Assembly (NCBI RefSeq): GCF_000168975.1
Contig: NZ_AAUW01000005.1
Span: 248,001-312,000 of the forward strand
Length of the DNA: 64,000 nucleotides
Source: Roseibium aggregatum IAM 12614
GTDB lineage: Bacteria > Pseudomonadota > Alphaproteobacteria > Rhizobiales > Stappiaceae
Direction: 5' to 3'
How positions within the stretch are numbered: the first letter of the stretch is position 1; every line of letters begins with the position of its first letter. Positions 52,775 to 61,968 of the stretch are shown one piece after another. The notes beneath the pieces were generated by a model. It did no database searches, was not told the DNA's origin, and was given only the letters and a program-made list of their open reading frames with translations. A program made the translations under genes and the position numbers.

Positions 52775-55123
52775 TCACGCGTATTTTCGGCGTGACGGCG
52801 GCGTGGTGCCTGTCATTGTCCGCACCAGCCCGGCGGGGCGGCCTTCTGCGATCGTAAGCAGATCACGGGACAGGATCGGCATCGAGATCTGATTCTCTTC
52901 CCGTTCAGCGACGGTCACCAGGAACTGCGTTGAAAGACCAGCAAGCGGATCGTCTTCTGCAAGTTGCGGCAGGGCCACGCCGTCGATGATGACAAGGTCA
53001 TAGTCCCGGGCAATGTCGGCGAAATCAAAGGCTTCGCGGATGTTCATCCGGTGGTGCTTGTACTTCGGCAATCCCGAAACCAGCGACAGGAAGGCGATCC
53101 CGAGTTCGTCATAGTCGACGATCCGCTCTCGCAGCGTTCCGCCGAGGTCATCCACGTCGTCCAGGCTCAGATCATGGCTGAGCATCCGCTGTTTCGGTTC
53201 GCCGTCGGCAAGAAGCACGTGCAGCCCGCGCTGGGCAGCTCCAAGGGCAAGGGCGAGGGCTGCAATGGTCTGGCCATGGCCAAGGGCCGGAGAGGTCAGA
53301 AACACGATGCGCGTGCCGTTCTGGGCAGGGGCGTCCTGAACCGCCGCGACGATCTGATCAACACCTTCTCCGAACGCCCAGCCTGGTCCGTCTTCGTCCG
53401 AATAATACCGGTCGACCGCATCCTGCACGGCGGAAACGGCGTCGGAGCTGAGCGGACGCACGCTGCCGTTTTCGTCGGTTTCCGTCAGCCAGGGCAACTG
53501 GCTGATCACCTGCAGGTCAGGGTCCGGACTGGACGACAGTCTGGACGGCGTGCGTTTGCTTCTCGCCCGGGTGGCGGGCAACTCCGATTGCGGGCGCGCA
53601 TCGTAGGAGGCATCGACCCGCGTGACGACAGGCGACGCCGGCTGCACCGGGTCGGCCACAGCCATTGCGGGCTCGGGGGTCTGCATGAACTCCGGCAGCA
53701 GATGTTTCTTGGCGATGCGGATCGCCTCGCCACCAACTGCGATCATCGTGCCGAAGAGCACACCCAGAATGCCGGCCAGAATGACCATGATCTTGCGTTT
53801 CGGGTAGACCGGGCTTTCCGGAGGGATTGCCGGAGAAATGATGCGGGCGTTTGGAAGGACAACCTGATCGAGCTGCGAGATTTCCTTGGCCCGGCTCAGC
53901 GCGATCTCATAAAGCTGCCGGGTGGCCTGCGCTTCCGTTTCCAGTTCACGCAACCTGATCGAGGCCGCCTGATCGACGTCGGAGAGGTTCCGCGTGGAAT
54001 CGAGCTGCTGCTCGAGCCTGGAAACCCGTTCCTGATTGACCTGGACATCGATACGCGTCGAATCTGCAATCCGTTTGATTTCGTCGCGGATGAGATTGCG
54101 CAGCCGCTCAAGCTGGGATCTGGACTGCGCCACGGACGGATGCGACGGCAGCAAATCGGCCATCAACTGGGCTTCCGTGCGTGCCGCAGTCGCATATTGC
54201 TGGCGAAGCGAGGAGATCGTAGGGGAATTGACCACATCCGCGATGGATTCCGCGTCGACACCGCTTTTCAGCACCCGCTGGATCTCATCGTATTTTGCGG
54301 TCGCTTCGGCCAGTGCGGCGCGGGCGTCGATCAGCCTGGAGTTCAATCCGGTCAGTTCCTGACCCGTCAGCAGAGATCCTTCGTCGGAGTTCTGAAGCTT
54401 GTTGTCCGCGCGGAATTTCTGGATTTCTTCTTCAGCCTGCCGCAAACGGTCGCGCAAATCCACCAGCCGGTCGTCGATCTGCGCCGCCGCTTCGTCCGAG
54501 GCGAGGTCCACCTGCCGTTTCTGGTCGGACAGGTAGCTTTCGGCGATCGAGTTCGCAAGAACGGCGGCTTGCACCGGAGAAGGCGATTCCGCTGAAATAT
54601 TGATGACGAAGGTCTGACCGACTCTCTTGACGATCGTTGCATCGGCAAGGGCTTCGACCGCCGCGGTTTCCTGCGCTTCAAGCGTCGCGGCGTCTTTCTT
54701 GGTATCACCGAAGATCAGGCTCTTGAACTGGCTCATGAGGCCTGGCTTTCCCTCTCCGAAATGAGGGTCTTCGGACAGGTTGTTCTCACGGGCGACCGGA
54801 CGCAGCACGGTGTCGGAATGGATGACCGAAATCTGGCTGTCGATCACTTCCGAACCCTGTCCGGACCGGCTCGGGCGGTTCGGGTCGTCAAATGGCTGGC
54901 GCACCGTCGGGTCGAACAGGACCTGCGAAGACGCCCTGAAGATCGGGGTGATGGTCAGCGAGTAGGCGGCAGTGAGAGCGGCAAAGACAAAAGCGATGGC
55001 AGCGATGAGAAAGATACGGCGACGCAGGACCTGAAAAATGGACAGGATGTCCAGGGCAATGGCATCGCGGCCTTGAGCCGACGTTCTATCGTAAGCCTGA
55101 TTTTCTACCTGTCTGGGGTCCAC
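52775..55123 (-). CDS. Wzc/GumC-like polysaccharide co-polymerase with degenerate kinase domain
   Basis: A 782-residue inner-membrane chain-length regulator. Wzz domain with helices near 35-55 and 440-460, a long periplasmic coiled coil between them, and a C-terminal CpsD/BY-kinase-like domain. The kinase P-loop reads SPALGHGQTIAAL (near 600-615): the Walker A Lys is Gln. The Walker A' region reads LLADGEPKQR and Walker B VIIDGVALP. No Tyr-rich tail is present. Kinase activity is doubtful. GTG start at 55123 with AAGG upstream. It would control polymer length with the polymerase behind it. Confidence 0.87.
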   Translation of the reverse strand: MDPRQVENQAYDRTSAQGRDAIALDILSIFQVLRRRIFLIAAIAFVFAALTAAYSLTITPIFRASSQVLFDPTVRQPFDDPNRPSRSGQGSEVIDSQISVIHSDTVLRPVARENNLSEDPHFGEGKPGLMSQFKSLIFGDTKKDAATLEAQETAAVEALADATIVKRVGQTFVINISAESPSPVQAAVLANSIAESYLSDQKRQVDLASDEAAAQIDDRLVDLRDRLRQAEEEIQKFRADNKLQNSDEGSLLTGQELTGLNSRLIDARAALAEATAKYDEIQRVLKSGVDAESIADVVNSPTISSLRQQYATAARTEAQLMADLLPSHPSVAQSRSQLERLRNLIRDEIKRIADSTRIDVQVNQERVSRLEQQLDSTRNLSDVDQAASIRLRELETEAQATRQLYEIALSRAKEISQLDQVVLPNARIISPAIPPESPVYPKRKIMVILAGILGVLFGTMIAVGGEAIRIAKKHLLPEFMQTPEPAMAVADPVQPASPVVTRVDASYDARPQSELPATRARSKRTPSRLSSSPDPDLQVISQLPWLTETDENGSVRPLSSDAVSAVQDAVDRYYSDEDGPGWAFGEGVDQIVAAVQDAPAQNGTRIVFLTSPALGHGQTIAALALALGAAQRGLHVLLADGEPKQRMLSHDLSLDDVDDLGGTLRERIVDYDELGIAFLSLVSGLPKYKHHRMNIREAFDFADIARDYDLVIIDGVALPQLAEDDPLAGLSTQFLVTVAEREENQISMPILSRDLLTIAEGRPAGLVRTMTGTTPPSRRKYA

Positions 55124-55276
55124 AAAAAGTCACCTTTTCTCCTCGCGCGCACGCACCTTACTGCTTGTAAGCACTTATGGTTAGTGAACTGCTAATTTGC
55201 GGCAAGACTACGGTGCGTCACTACCGCGAGGAGGGCAGCGGTTGTGCTGGCAAAAGAGCGGGCGGCGGGGGATGGT

Positions 55277-56581
55277 CTATCGATTGTTCCAGGTTCGCAC
55301 CACCGCATGAGGAAGCAGTGCGGCGAGCAGAAAGATCAGCCAGTTCAGGGAGAACGACCGGAACCAACTGCTTTCCAGCATGTTGTGACAGACGACAAAA
55401 AGCATGAGGGAATAGCAGAGGAAGGCGATCCTGGTGTCCAGGGCAACGACCCGGGCAGCGGAAAAAAGAGCCGTCAGGACAATCAGGAACAGCACCGAGA
55501 TGCCGGCAATGCCGAGCTCCAGCATGACGTCGAGATAACCGTTGTGCGCCTGAATCAGCAAGATGACGAAACCCGGAGCTTCGCGAAAGGCAATTGAATC
55601 GGAGCCAGTTGCCCAGAACGAGGCATAGCCCTGGCCCAGAAAAGGGGCTCTCGAAATCACGTCAGTGACAAAAGCCCAGATGAAAGTCCGGCCTGTGTAA
55701 GTCTCGTCGTTGAACAGGAACAGCGACAGATCAGAAAAACCGAACCGTGTGAGGAGCGACAGGAACGTCAACAGAACGGCTCCGGTCACAGCCCCGAAGA
55801 TCAGCAGCACTGCCGCGTTCATGCGGAAGAGAAAGGCCATGCCGACCGCAACATAGGCAATGGCCGGCATGAGGACCGCCAATCCGAGAGACGTTTTCGA
55901 CTGGCTGAGGACGAGCAGGCCAAAGGCAAGGGCCGAAATGATGAGCATGCCGAACCGCTTCGCCAGTCCGCGTGACATCAGGAAGCCGTAGAGGTTGAAC
56001 ATCAGCGCCAGAGCCATCACGGCACCGAGATTGTTCTTCTGGGTATAGATGCCGGCGTGGCCGATCGGTGTTGGCGGCAGCACGACGACGGCAACCGCGT
56101 TGAGCAGAACGACCGTGTTCATCAGCAGCATCAGCCGTCTGAGCAGCGTGCGGGCGTCGTCCGTGAAGGAAACCGAAATCACCAGGCTCAACACGATGAT
56201 GATTTGCAGAACCACACGGCGAAACGCAATGCCGGGTGCATGAGACCACAGCACGCTTGTGACAGCGAGCAGAAGGTAGAGAAGGAGAAGCCATATGAGC
56301 GGGCTTCGCAGCACCGTGAACGTGTTGAGCAGGCGGCGTCCCGCGGACACGAGCACCAGCAGAAACAGGCAGATCCAGAAGAGCTGGTTCAGCGCGTTGG
56401 ATTTCGACGCACTGATGTTTGCAGCAGTATCTTCCCCGCCGGAGGACACCAGGACAAACGGGCTGATCAGCATCGGATAGGCGAGCAGCAGAACCGGAAT
56501 CCAGTTGAAAATCCGGTCCAGCAATGTCTGCCTGTGCAACACGGCCTGTGGCCCGGACTGTTCAACGGGGTGAACTGTCAA
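55277..56581 (-). CDS. O-antigen ligase/polymerase-type membrane protein
   Basis: A 434-residue Wzy/WaaL-type protein with about 12 helices and a large periplasmic loop carrying FSDLSLFLFNDETYTGRTFIW and LLIQAHNGYLDVMLELG, the AHNxYL signature of the O-antigen-ligase fold. It would polymerise flipped repeat units. TTG 56581 has GGAG eight bases upstream. It shares strand and direction with the Wzc-like gene 153 bases downstream. Confidence 0.9.
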   Translation of the reverse strand: MTVHPVEQSGPQAVLHRQTLLDRIFNWIPVLLLAYPMLISPFVLVSSGGEDTAANISASKSNALNQLFWICLFLLVLVSAGRRLLNTFTVLRSPLIWLLLLYLLLAVTSVLWSHAPGIAFRRVVLQIIIVLSLVISVSFTDDARTLLRRLMLLMNTVVLLNAVAVVVLPPTPIGHAGIYTQKNNLGAVMALALMFNLYGFLMSRGLAKRFGMLIISALAFGLLVLSQSKTSLGLAVLMPAIAYVAVGMAFLFRMNAAVLLIFGAVTGAVLLTFLSLLTRFGFSDLSLFLFNDETYTGRTFIWAFVTDVISRAPFLGQGYASFWATGSDSIAFREAPGFVILLIQAHNGYLDVMLELGIAGISVLFLIVLTALFSAARVVALDTRIAFLCYSLMLFVVCHNMLESSWFRSFSLNWLIFLLAALLPHAVVRTWNNR

Positions 56582-56756
56582 ATCCCAGTCTCCAGATCGA
56601 TTACGACTGCGGAACCTGCGCTCCGGTCCAAAAGGACCTCAGCCTTCAAGTCAGTCACTAGGCATGATTCGCAGGCACCGGCTCAATCTACCAGCCGCCT
56701 TTTCGCACAGTCGACTTAAAATCCGGCCCCGGCCGCACCCGTGCGGCTTGCGAGAC

Positions 56757-58076
56757 TCACAACGCGTTGGCGTTCAATCCCAACGCGTCGACCATTCCCG
56801 GCTCGACGGTTCTCTTGACGTTGTCGGTCATAAGGCCGAAGCCTTCATAGTAGTCCCAGAGGGCCCAGCCGAAGCCGCGTTCTTCCACGACGGTGCGCAC
56901 GTCCTTGATCCACGCGAGCCGGCTGCCGTCGTCCGGAAGACCCTTCGGCGGACGGATGGCGCTGAATTCGCCGAGCACGATCTGGTCAGGGGCGATGCCG
57001 TGTTTGTCCACCCACTGCGAGATCGTGTCGAACCGGCTTTCGATGAAAGCCCGGTCGGGTCTCTTTCGTTTGTAGTAGTCCAGGACACCATCCATCGCCT
57101 TGTCGAAGGCATAGTCGGGAACGTCGACATCCGCCGCCTTCAAGGCCGCGATGTGCTGCCGCGTCCTCTCTTCTGCGGTCTCAACATTGCCCGCGGTCCA
57201 GGGGTAGCTGAGGCCGGCGATGTAGCGCAGCGGGTCCAGCACCCACGGCAGAGACTGGTGGGTGAAATAGAAAGGCTCGTAGAAATGGAAGTCGACGATG
57301 ATCTTGTCGTCGTAACCCTCCAGGCTCATGTATTCGAGACCTTCCAGGGAACGCCAGCACCCCGGTGTCAGCACAATCGGCAGATCCGGCGCAACGCTGC
57401 GCACCCTGTCGTAGAGCTGCTTTTGAGACACGGACCAGTCCTGTCCGTCTTCCCGGAAGCACACGCCCTGCGGTTCGTTCATAAGCTCCAGCGCGACCTT
57501 GTCCGTCGGCAGATCGCGGATCCGTTTGGCCACATCTTCCAAGAGATCGGCATAGGCCTGAAAGCGGGGGCCCGGAGCTTCTTTCAAGATGTCGGCAGGG
57601 GTCCAGTCCGTCAGGTAGGTGGCCGGGTGTATGTCGACCATCACGGCAAAGCCGCTGTCCAGCAGGCGAACGGTGATGGACTTCATATCGTCCAGCAGAA
57701 TGCGCCGTTCGCTGTCCGTCGCGGCCAGAAAGACGCCGGCGTCAATCGGAAGGCGAATGAAGTCGAACCCGAGGGCGCGTAGTCTTTCAAGTTCGGCGTC
57801 GGAAACTTTCGAAAGCTCGCCCTGAAACGGCGGCCACAGATATTTTCCCGGGCGTTTCGGGTCGCGGTAAGCGAAGCTTTGCAGGCGGGAGACGTTGACG
57901 CCGCGCTTGAACTTGGGGATCGAAACGGTGGTTTCCGGCACTGCCTGGACACCGGCGGCAATGGCGTTCTGACGTTCATCCAGATAGAGAAAACCGGCCG
58001 CAAAAACGAGGAAAGCCACGCCAAAGGCAATCGTGGTCAGCCAGGACCAGAGGCGCTTCGGCTTTCTTGCAGTCAC
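56757..58076 (-). CDS. Membrane-anchored GH5-family glycosidase
   Basis: A 439-residue GH5 (cellulase-family) TIM barrel behind one N-terminal helix (about 10-32), so the catalytic part faces the periplasm. The acid/base is Glu201 (LMNEPQG), the nucleophile Glu370 (VLGEFSAI); HPATYLTDW and DFHFYEPFYFTHQS are active-site regions. It may trim or edit the polymer during export, as glycosidases in EPS and cellulose loci do. GTG 58076 overlaps the upstream stop by four bases (GTGA). Confidence 0.9.
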   Translation of the reverse strand: MTARKPKRLWSWLTTIAFGVAFLVFAAGFLYLDERQNAIAAGVQAVPETTVSIPKFKRGVNVSRLQSFAYRDPKRPGKYLWPPFQGELSKVSDAELERLRALGFDFIRLPIDAGVFLAATDSERRILLDDMKSITVRLLDSGFAVMVDIHPATYLTDWTPADILKEAPGPRFQAYADLLEDVAKRIRDLPTDKVALELMNEPQGVCFREDGQDWSVSQKQLYDRVRSVAPDLPIVLTPGCWRSLEGLEYMSLEGYDDKIIVDFHFYEPFYFTHQSLPWVLDPLRYIAGLSYPWTAGNVETAEERTRQHIAALKAADVDVPDYAFDKAMDGVLDYYKRKRPDRAFIESRFDTISQWVDKHGIAPDQIVLGEFSAIRPPKGLPDDGSRLAWIKDVRTVVEERGFGWALWDYYEGFGLMTDNVKRTVEPGMVDALGLNANAL

Positions 58077-59293
58077 ATGCGGCTCCGTTGCTGAGCGGGA
58101 TTCAAGATGGCTTCCAGGTCCTGACGGTAACTCTCGAGGATCATTGCAGGGTTGAACCGGTCGTGCAAGATTTGCTCACTTGCCACGATCTGGTTGCGAT
58201 AGTGATCAGACTTTTCGGCCAGATCCGTGAAAGCCGCCGCTATGCCTGCGACATCGCCGGGCTTCACGCCGATACCGACGTCGATGTCGTCCAGATAGCC
58301 GTCGATGCCCGTGTCCTTGCCATAGATGATCGGCAGTCCGGCAAACAATGCTTCCAGATAGACCATCCCGAAGGTCTCGTTGTAGCTGACCAGTGCCATG
58401 GCCAGATAGTTCGGCAGGACCTCGAACAGGGTCTTGCTGTCCATGGGCCCGAGGATCTCAACGCTGCCGCCGAGACCCAGGTCGGCAATTTCCTTTTTGG
58501 CAGCCTCGACCGCCTCCGGACTGCCGGGACCGATCAGATCCAGACCGATACCGGGATGTGTTTTTCTGAAGGCGGCAAAGCCCTGCAAAAGGTCAGACAT
58601 CCCCTTCCGTTTCCGCATGTCCAGATCGAACACACTCACGAACCTGGGGATCGGATCCTTTACCGGCACCTTGCTCGTGGAGTTGCCGACAATGTTGGGA
58701 AGCAGTCTTTCCTTCTCCGGCTGTTCGGGGACATACCGGTGGTAGGTGTCCCGGAACCAGGCGGAGATATGGTAGATCTTGTCTGCACGCGCCGCGATGC
58801 GGCGCATCAGGTTGCGGTAGGTCGGCTTGAACAGCAGAACCTTGCGCTCGGATTCGCCGCGAACGGAAACGAACAGCCGCGTATCCGGTCCGAACCGCTC
58901 CACCAGCCACAATCCCGCAATGCCCTCGAACGAAAGCTTGTGCGCATGGACGAGGGCCGGCAGGCCATGCTCCGCCTTCATGGTCTTCAGGACGTGCCGC
59001 GCGACGCGGCGCATCGCCATGGCGAGACCGAAACCCATTGGCAGGCCGAAGTAACGGTACGAGTAGAGCCGTACCCCCTTGTCTTCACCGCAATCCATGA
59101 AGCAGGCCTTCCAGGGCAGACTGGTCCTGTCCATGGTCACGACAACGTGCCTGCCGTAATCCGTGCCGGTGACCAGACGCTGGATCGCCGTGGTTCTGCG
59201 GTGAAATTGCTGCGGATTTGGGTAGTCGGCGCTCAGATGCAGGATGAGGGGTGCTGCGGTGTCCGCTTCACTGAATTCAGTCCGTGTGTCCAT
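58073..59293 (-). CDS. GT4-family glycosyltransferase
   Basis: A 406-residue GT-B glycosyltransferase. The N-terminal domain begins LILHLSADYPNPQQFHRRT. The C-terminal donor domain has FVSVFDLDMRKRKGMSDLL and the EX7E region near SYNETFGMVYLEALFAGLPII. ATG 59293 has a GGGGGAG directly upstream; a longer frame to 59362 is less likely. Coupled to the GH5 gene by a four-base overlap. Acceptor unknown. Confidence 0.9.
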   Translation of the reverse strand: MDTRTEFSEADTAAPLILHLSADYPNPQQFHRRTTAIQRLVTGTDYGRHVVVTMDRTSLPWKACFMDCGEDKGVRLYSYRYFGLPMGFGLAMAMRRVARHVLKTMKAEHGLPALVHAHKLSFEGIAGLWLVERFGPDTRLFVSVRGESERKVLLFKPTYRNLMRRIAARADKIYHISAWFRDTYHRYVPEQPEKERLLPNIVGNSTSKVPVKDPIPRFVSVFDLDMRKRKGMSDLLQGFAAFRKTHPGIGLDLIGPGSPEAVEAAKKEIADLGLGGSVEILGPMDSKTLFEVLPNYLAMALVSYNETFGMVYLEALFAGLPIIYGKDTGIDGYLDDIDVGIGVKPGDVAGIAAAFTDLAEKSDHYRNQIVASEQILHDRFNPAMILESYRQDLEAILNPAQQRSRM

Positions 59294-59644
59294 AATCTCC
59301 CCCGCAGCGAACGTCAGCGGCAGAACGATTGCGCCGCGCACATCGGATTTTGAATTCAACAAGACGAAAGAGGGCCCGCCAGCGTGTCAGATCGTCAATT
59401 CCGGAGCAAACTTCCATCATCACGTTTCAATAAAGAGTGAATGACACCGCGCAACGGACCTGCGAACGGCATTCTGCAGGGTTTGAGGAAACCAATATCG
59501 AACAATCGACAAAAATAACTAACTTTAAACGCCGGTTCGGCACAGTGCCGGCGTGCAGACCTTCAGACGGTGACCCGTTCTTTTGATGAGCGGAACGCGT
59601 CTTGCCAGCAAATAGCAGAGGGAAACTGCAGGGGAGAAAGATGT
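59294..59644. other. 351-base divergent promoter region
   Basis: Between the GT4 gene and the acetyltransferase gene. It is AT-richer than the surroundings near 59490-59530, with one hairpin ACGCCGG (59529-59535) and CCGGCGT (59548-59554). Likely holds divergent promoters, but no clear consensus pair is seen. No gene. Confidence 0.5.
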
Positions 59645-60259
59645 ATGCCGGACCGGATCGACGAAGACAGGGATGCCAGAGCGCTCGGCGCGCAAAGCTT
59701 CGGCTTGAAGAACAGGCTGTTCCGCATTCTCTGGGGGATCGTCTGGTTCCTTCTGGCGTCCTGGACGCAACCTCTGCATGGCTGGCGCCGATGGCTGCTG
59801 CGCCGGTTCGGCGCAACCGTCGGGCAAGGGGTCTATGTCGCTCCTTCCGCCCGGATCTGGCATCCGGGCAATCTGATTCTGGAAGACTTTGCCGCCATCG
59901 CCGATGGTGCGGATATCTACAACATGGGGCCGGTTACCATCGGCCGGTACGGCGTTGTTTCCAAGCGCGCGCACATTTGCGCCGGTACACATGACATCAA
60001 CGACGACAAGTTCCTGCTGATCGCAAAGCCCATCGTTCTGGAAGCCTATAGCTGGGTTGCCGCGGAAGCCTTTGTCGGCCCCGGGGTTCGCGTGGGTGAG
60101 GGGGCTGTTCTGGGAGCGCGTGCGGTGACGGTCAAGGATCTGGCACCCTGGACCGTTTATGCCGGCAATCCTGCCAAACCGCTCAAGGAACGGCAGCGGT
60201 TTGAACGCAACGATGTGCCGAAACGGGGGTGGCGGGAGCCGCTGGAAACCGCTGACTGA
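59645..60259 (+). CDS. Left-handed beta-helix O-acetyltransferase
   Basis: A 204-residue hexapeptide-repeat acyltransferase of the WcaF/LbetaH type. The N-terminal hydrophobic helix (FRILWGIVWFLLASW) is followed by turns of [LIV]-G-x4 repeats. The catalytic His is in AGTHDIND, and YAGNPAKPLKER is the family's C-terminal mark. It would acetylate a sugar of the polysaccharide, opposing the deacetylase at 49.2 kb. ATG 59645 has GGGGAG eight bases upstream; an upstream in-frame extension to 59570 is not supported. Confidence 0.9.
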   Translation: MPDRIDEDRDARALGAQSFGLKNRLFRILWGIVWFLLASWTQPLHGWRRWLLRRFGATVGQGVYVAPSARIWHPGNLILEDFAAIADGADIYNMGPVTIGRYGVVSKRAHICAGTHDINDDKFLLIAKPIVLEAYSWVAAEAFVGPGVRVGEGAVLGARAVTVKDLAPWTVYAGNPAKPLKERQRFERNDVPKRGWREPLETAD

Positions 60260-60421
60260 TTTTCCCGCCAAATCGGGCTCGCCCGCGGCCAATTAAATAT
60301 CGGTAACTACGCACTTTCTAACGGCTATGTTTACAACTGCTTAGAGACAAATCGGGTATTGCTCGGATGCGCGCGCCTCTGACGCGAACGGGGCGGACGC
60401 ATTGGTGAGGCTGGGATCGGA

Positions 60422-61210
60422 ATGCTGGCAAGAGATTTCGAAAGTGAATTGCTGGGGAGCCGGATCGAAGCAACCGCCATCGGTCCGTTTGCCATCGGGC
60501 GCTTTCGCTCCCGGGATGCGATTCAACTTGTCGAGTCGGCCGTGCAAAATCGCCGGAAACTCGATATTGCCATATGCAACGCTCATACGCTCCTGTCTGC
60601 TCTGGACGACCCCCGGTACGCCGCAACGCTCCAGAAGATGACGCTCCTGAACGACGGCATCGGCATCAGCCTTGCCAGCAAGCTTCTCAAGGAAAAGCCT
60701 TTCCCGGAGAACCTGAACGGTACGGATCTCATCCCGCGAATCCTGGCCAATATCGGTATTCCGCTGCGGATCTATCTGCTTGGAGCCAAGGAAGAGCAGG
60801 TCAGGCTTGCCAAGGAACACATCGAGACTGCCTACCCGAAACACCACGTGGTCGGGTACCGGGACGGCTATTTCTCACAGGATGAAATTGACGGCCTGTG
60901 CGAGGGGATCAATGCCGCAAATCCGGACCTGTTGCTGGTCGCCATGGGCAATCCGCGGCAGGAGTATTTCATCGTGGAGAACCGGTCTGCCTTGTCCGTT
61001 CCGGTCGCGATCGGGGTCGGGGCGCTGTTCGACTTCATGTCGGGCGCAGTTGTCCGGGCTCCGAAGATTGTCCAGGCTGCGGGTCTGGAATGGCTGTTCC
61101 GCCTGATGCAGGAACCACGCCGACTGTTCCGCCGGTATGTGATCGGAATTCCGCGCTTTCTGTTTGCGCTGATGAAAATCAGGTTCTCAAGATCCAGCGG
61201 CTCGCGCTAA
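60422..61210 (+). CDS. WecG/TagA/CpsF-family glycosyltransferase
   Basis: A 262-residue GT26 enzyme that adds the second sugar to a lipid-linked intermediate. NAHTLLSAL, LNDGIGISLASKLL, LLGAKEEQV, MGNPRQEYF and GLEWLFRLMQEPRR are the family blocks. Asp in LNDG is the expected catalytic base. It is the last plus-strand polysaccharide gene and converges on cobK. Enzymes of this class act after an initiating sugar-phosphate transferase, which is not in the window. Confidence 0.92.
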   Translation: MLARDFESELLGSRIEATAIGPFAIGRFRSRDAIQLVESAVQNRRKLDIAICNAHTLLSALDDPRYAATLQKMTLLNDGIGISLASKLLKEKPFPENLNGTDLIPRILANIGIPLRIYLLGAKEEQVRLAKEHIETAYPKHHVVGYRDGYFSQDEIDGLCEGINAANPDLLLVAMGNPRQEYFIVENRSALSVPVAIGVGALFDFMSGAVVRAPKIVQAAGLEWLFRLMQEPRRLFRRYVIGIPRFLFALMKIRFSRSSGSR

Positions 61211-61968
61211 TTCCTGTTTGCAAGTATCTGCCTCAACCGGTCGACGAGCGCTGCAACCGTCGGAGCGGTTTCGGCGTCAGGAAGCTGCGGCCGGGCGATC
61301 ATGATGACGGGAAGTTTCAGGGCGCGCGCTGCCTCGATCTTGGCAATGGACCGACTGCCACCACTGTTTTTCGTGACCACATGCGTGATGTTCCTGTCCC
61401 GAAATAGCGAGATTTCCTCGGCGGCTGATGTCGGCGGACGGGAAAGAAGCAGCTCCCAGGACCCCGGCAACGGGGCTGGCGGAGGCTCGATCATCCTTGC
61501 AAGGCCGAAAATATCGGTGCGATGGGTAAAGCGCTCGATCTCCTTGCGGCCGATAGCCAGGAAAGCTCGTGCACCGGTTGGCAGGGCCATGGCTGCCTCG
61601 TCCATGGAGACGACATGTGTCCAGCGGTCGCTTTCGCCGGGCTGCCAGGAGGGCCGTTCCAACCGCAGCAGCGGTAGCTTGAGTGTCTTCGCCGCTTCGG
61701 CTGCGTTGTGGCTCATCTGGGCGGCGAACGGATGGGTCGCGTCGACAATGGCCGTAATTTTTTCCTGCCGCAGATAGGCGAGTAAACCTTCGACGCCGCC
61801 GAAGCCGCCGACCCGCGTGGGCACACCAAGATCGGGCAAATCGCGAACCACCCCGGCAAAGGACGCGGTCAGGCGACTTTCCGGAAATGTCTCCGCCAGG
61901 GTTTTGCCAAGCTGCCTGGCTTCGCTTGTCCCGGCAAGGAGCAGGATATGATTAGCCTCAGCGGTCAA
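61207..61968 (-). CDS. cobK: Precorrin-6A reductase CobK
   Basis: NAD(P)H-dependent reduction of precorrin-6A to precorrin-6B in the corrin ring pathway. 253 residues. ILLLAGTSEARQLG is the nucleotide-site start, VDATHPFAAQMSHNA and FLAIGRKEIERF are family blocks, and VTKNSGG carries the conserved Lys/Asn. Its ATG lies within the end of cbiD (11-base overlap). It converges on the WecG-like gene, overlapping its last four bases. Confidence 0.93.
   Translation of the reverse strand: MTAEANHILLLAGTSEARQLGKTLAETFPESRLTASFAGVVRDLPDLGVPTRVGGFGGVEGLLAYLRQEKITAIVDATHPFAAQMSHNAAEAAKTLKLPLLRLERPSWQPGESDRWTHVVSMDEAAMALPTGARAFLAIGRKEIERFTHRTDIFGLARMIEPPPAPLPGSWELLLSRPPTSAAEEISLFRDRNITHVVTKNSGGSRSIAKIEAARALKLPVIMIARPQLPDAETAPTVAALVDRLRQILANRN

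Noticed and set aside
52964..54595. Long plus-strand open frame opposite the Wzc-like gene
   Set aside because: Arg/Gly/His-rich antisense shadow of a GC-rich gene. The minus-strand product has clear domains; this one has none and no ribosome site.
58067..59353. 428-codon plus-strand frame opposite the GT4 gene
   Set aside because: Antisense shadow. The minus-strand frame carries GT-B motifs and overlaps properly with GH5.
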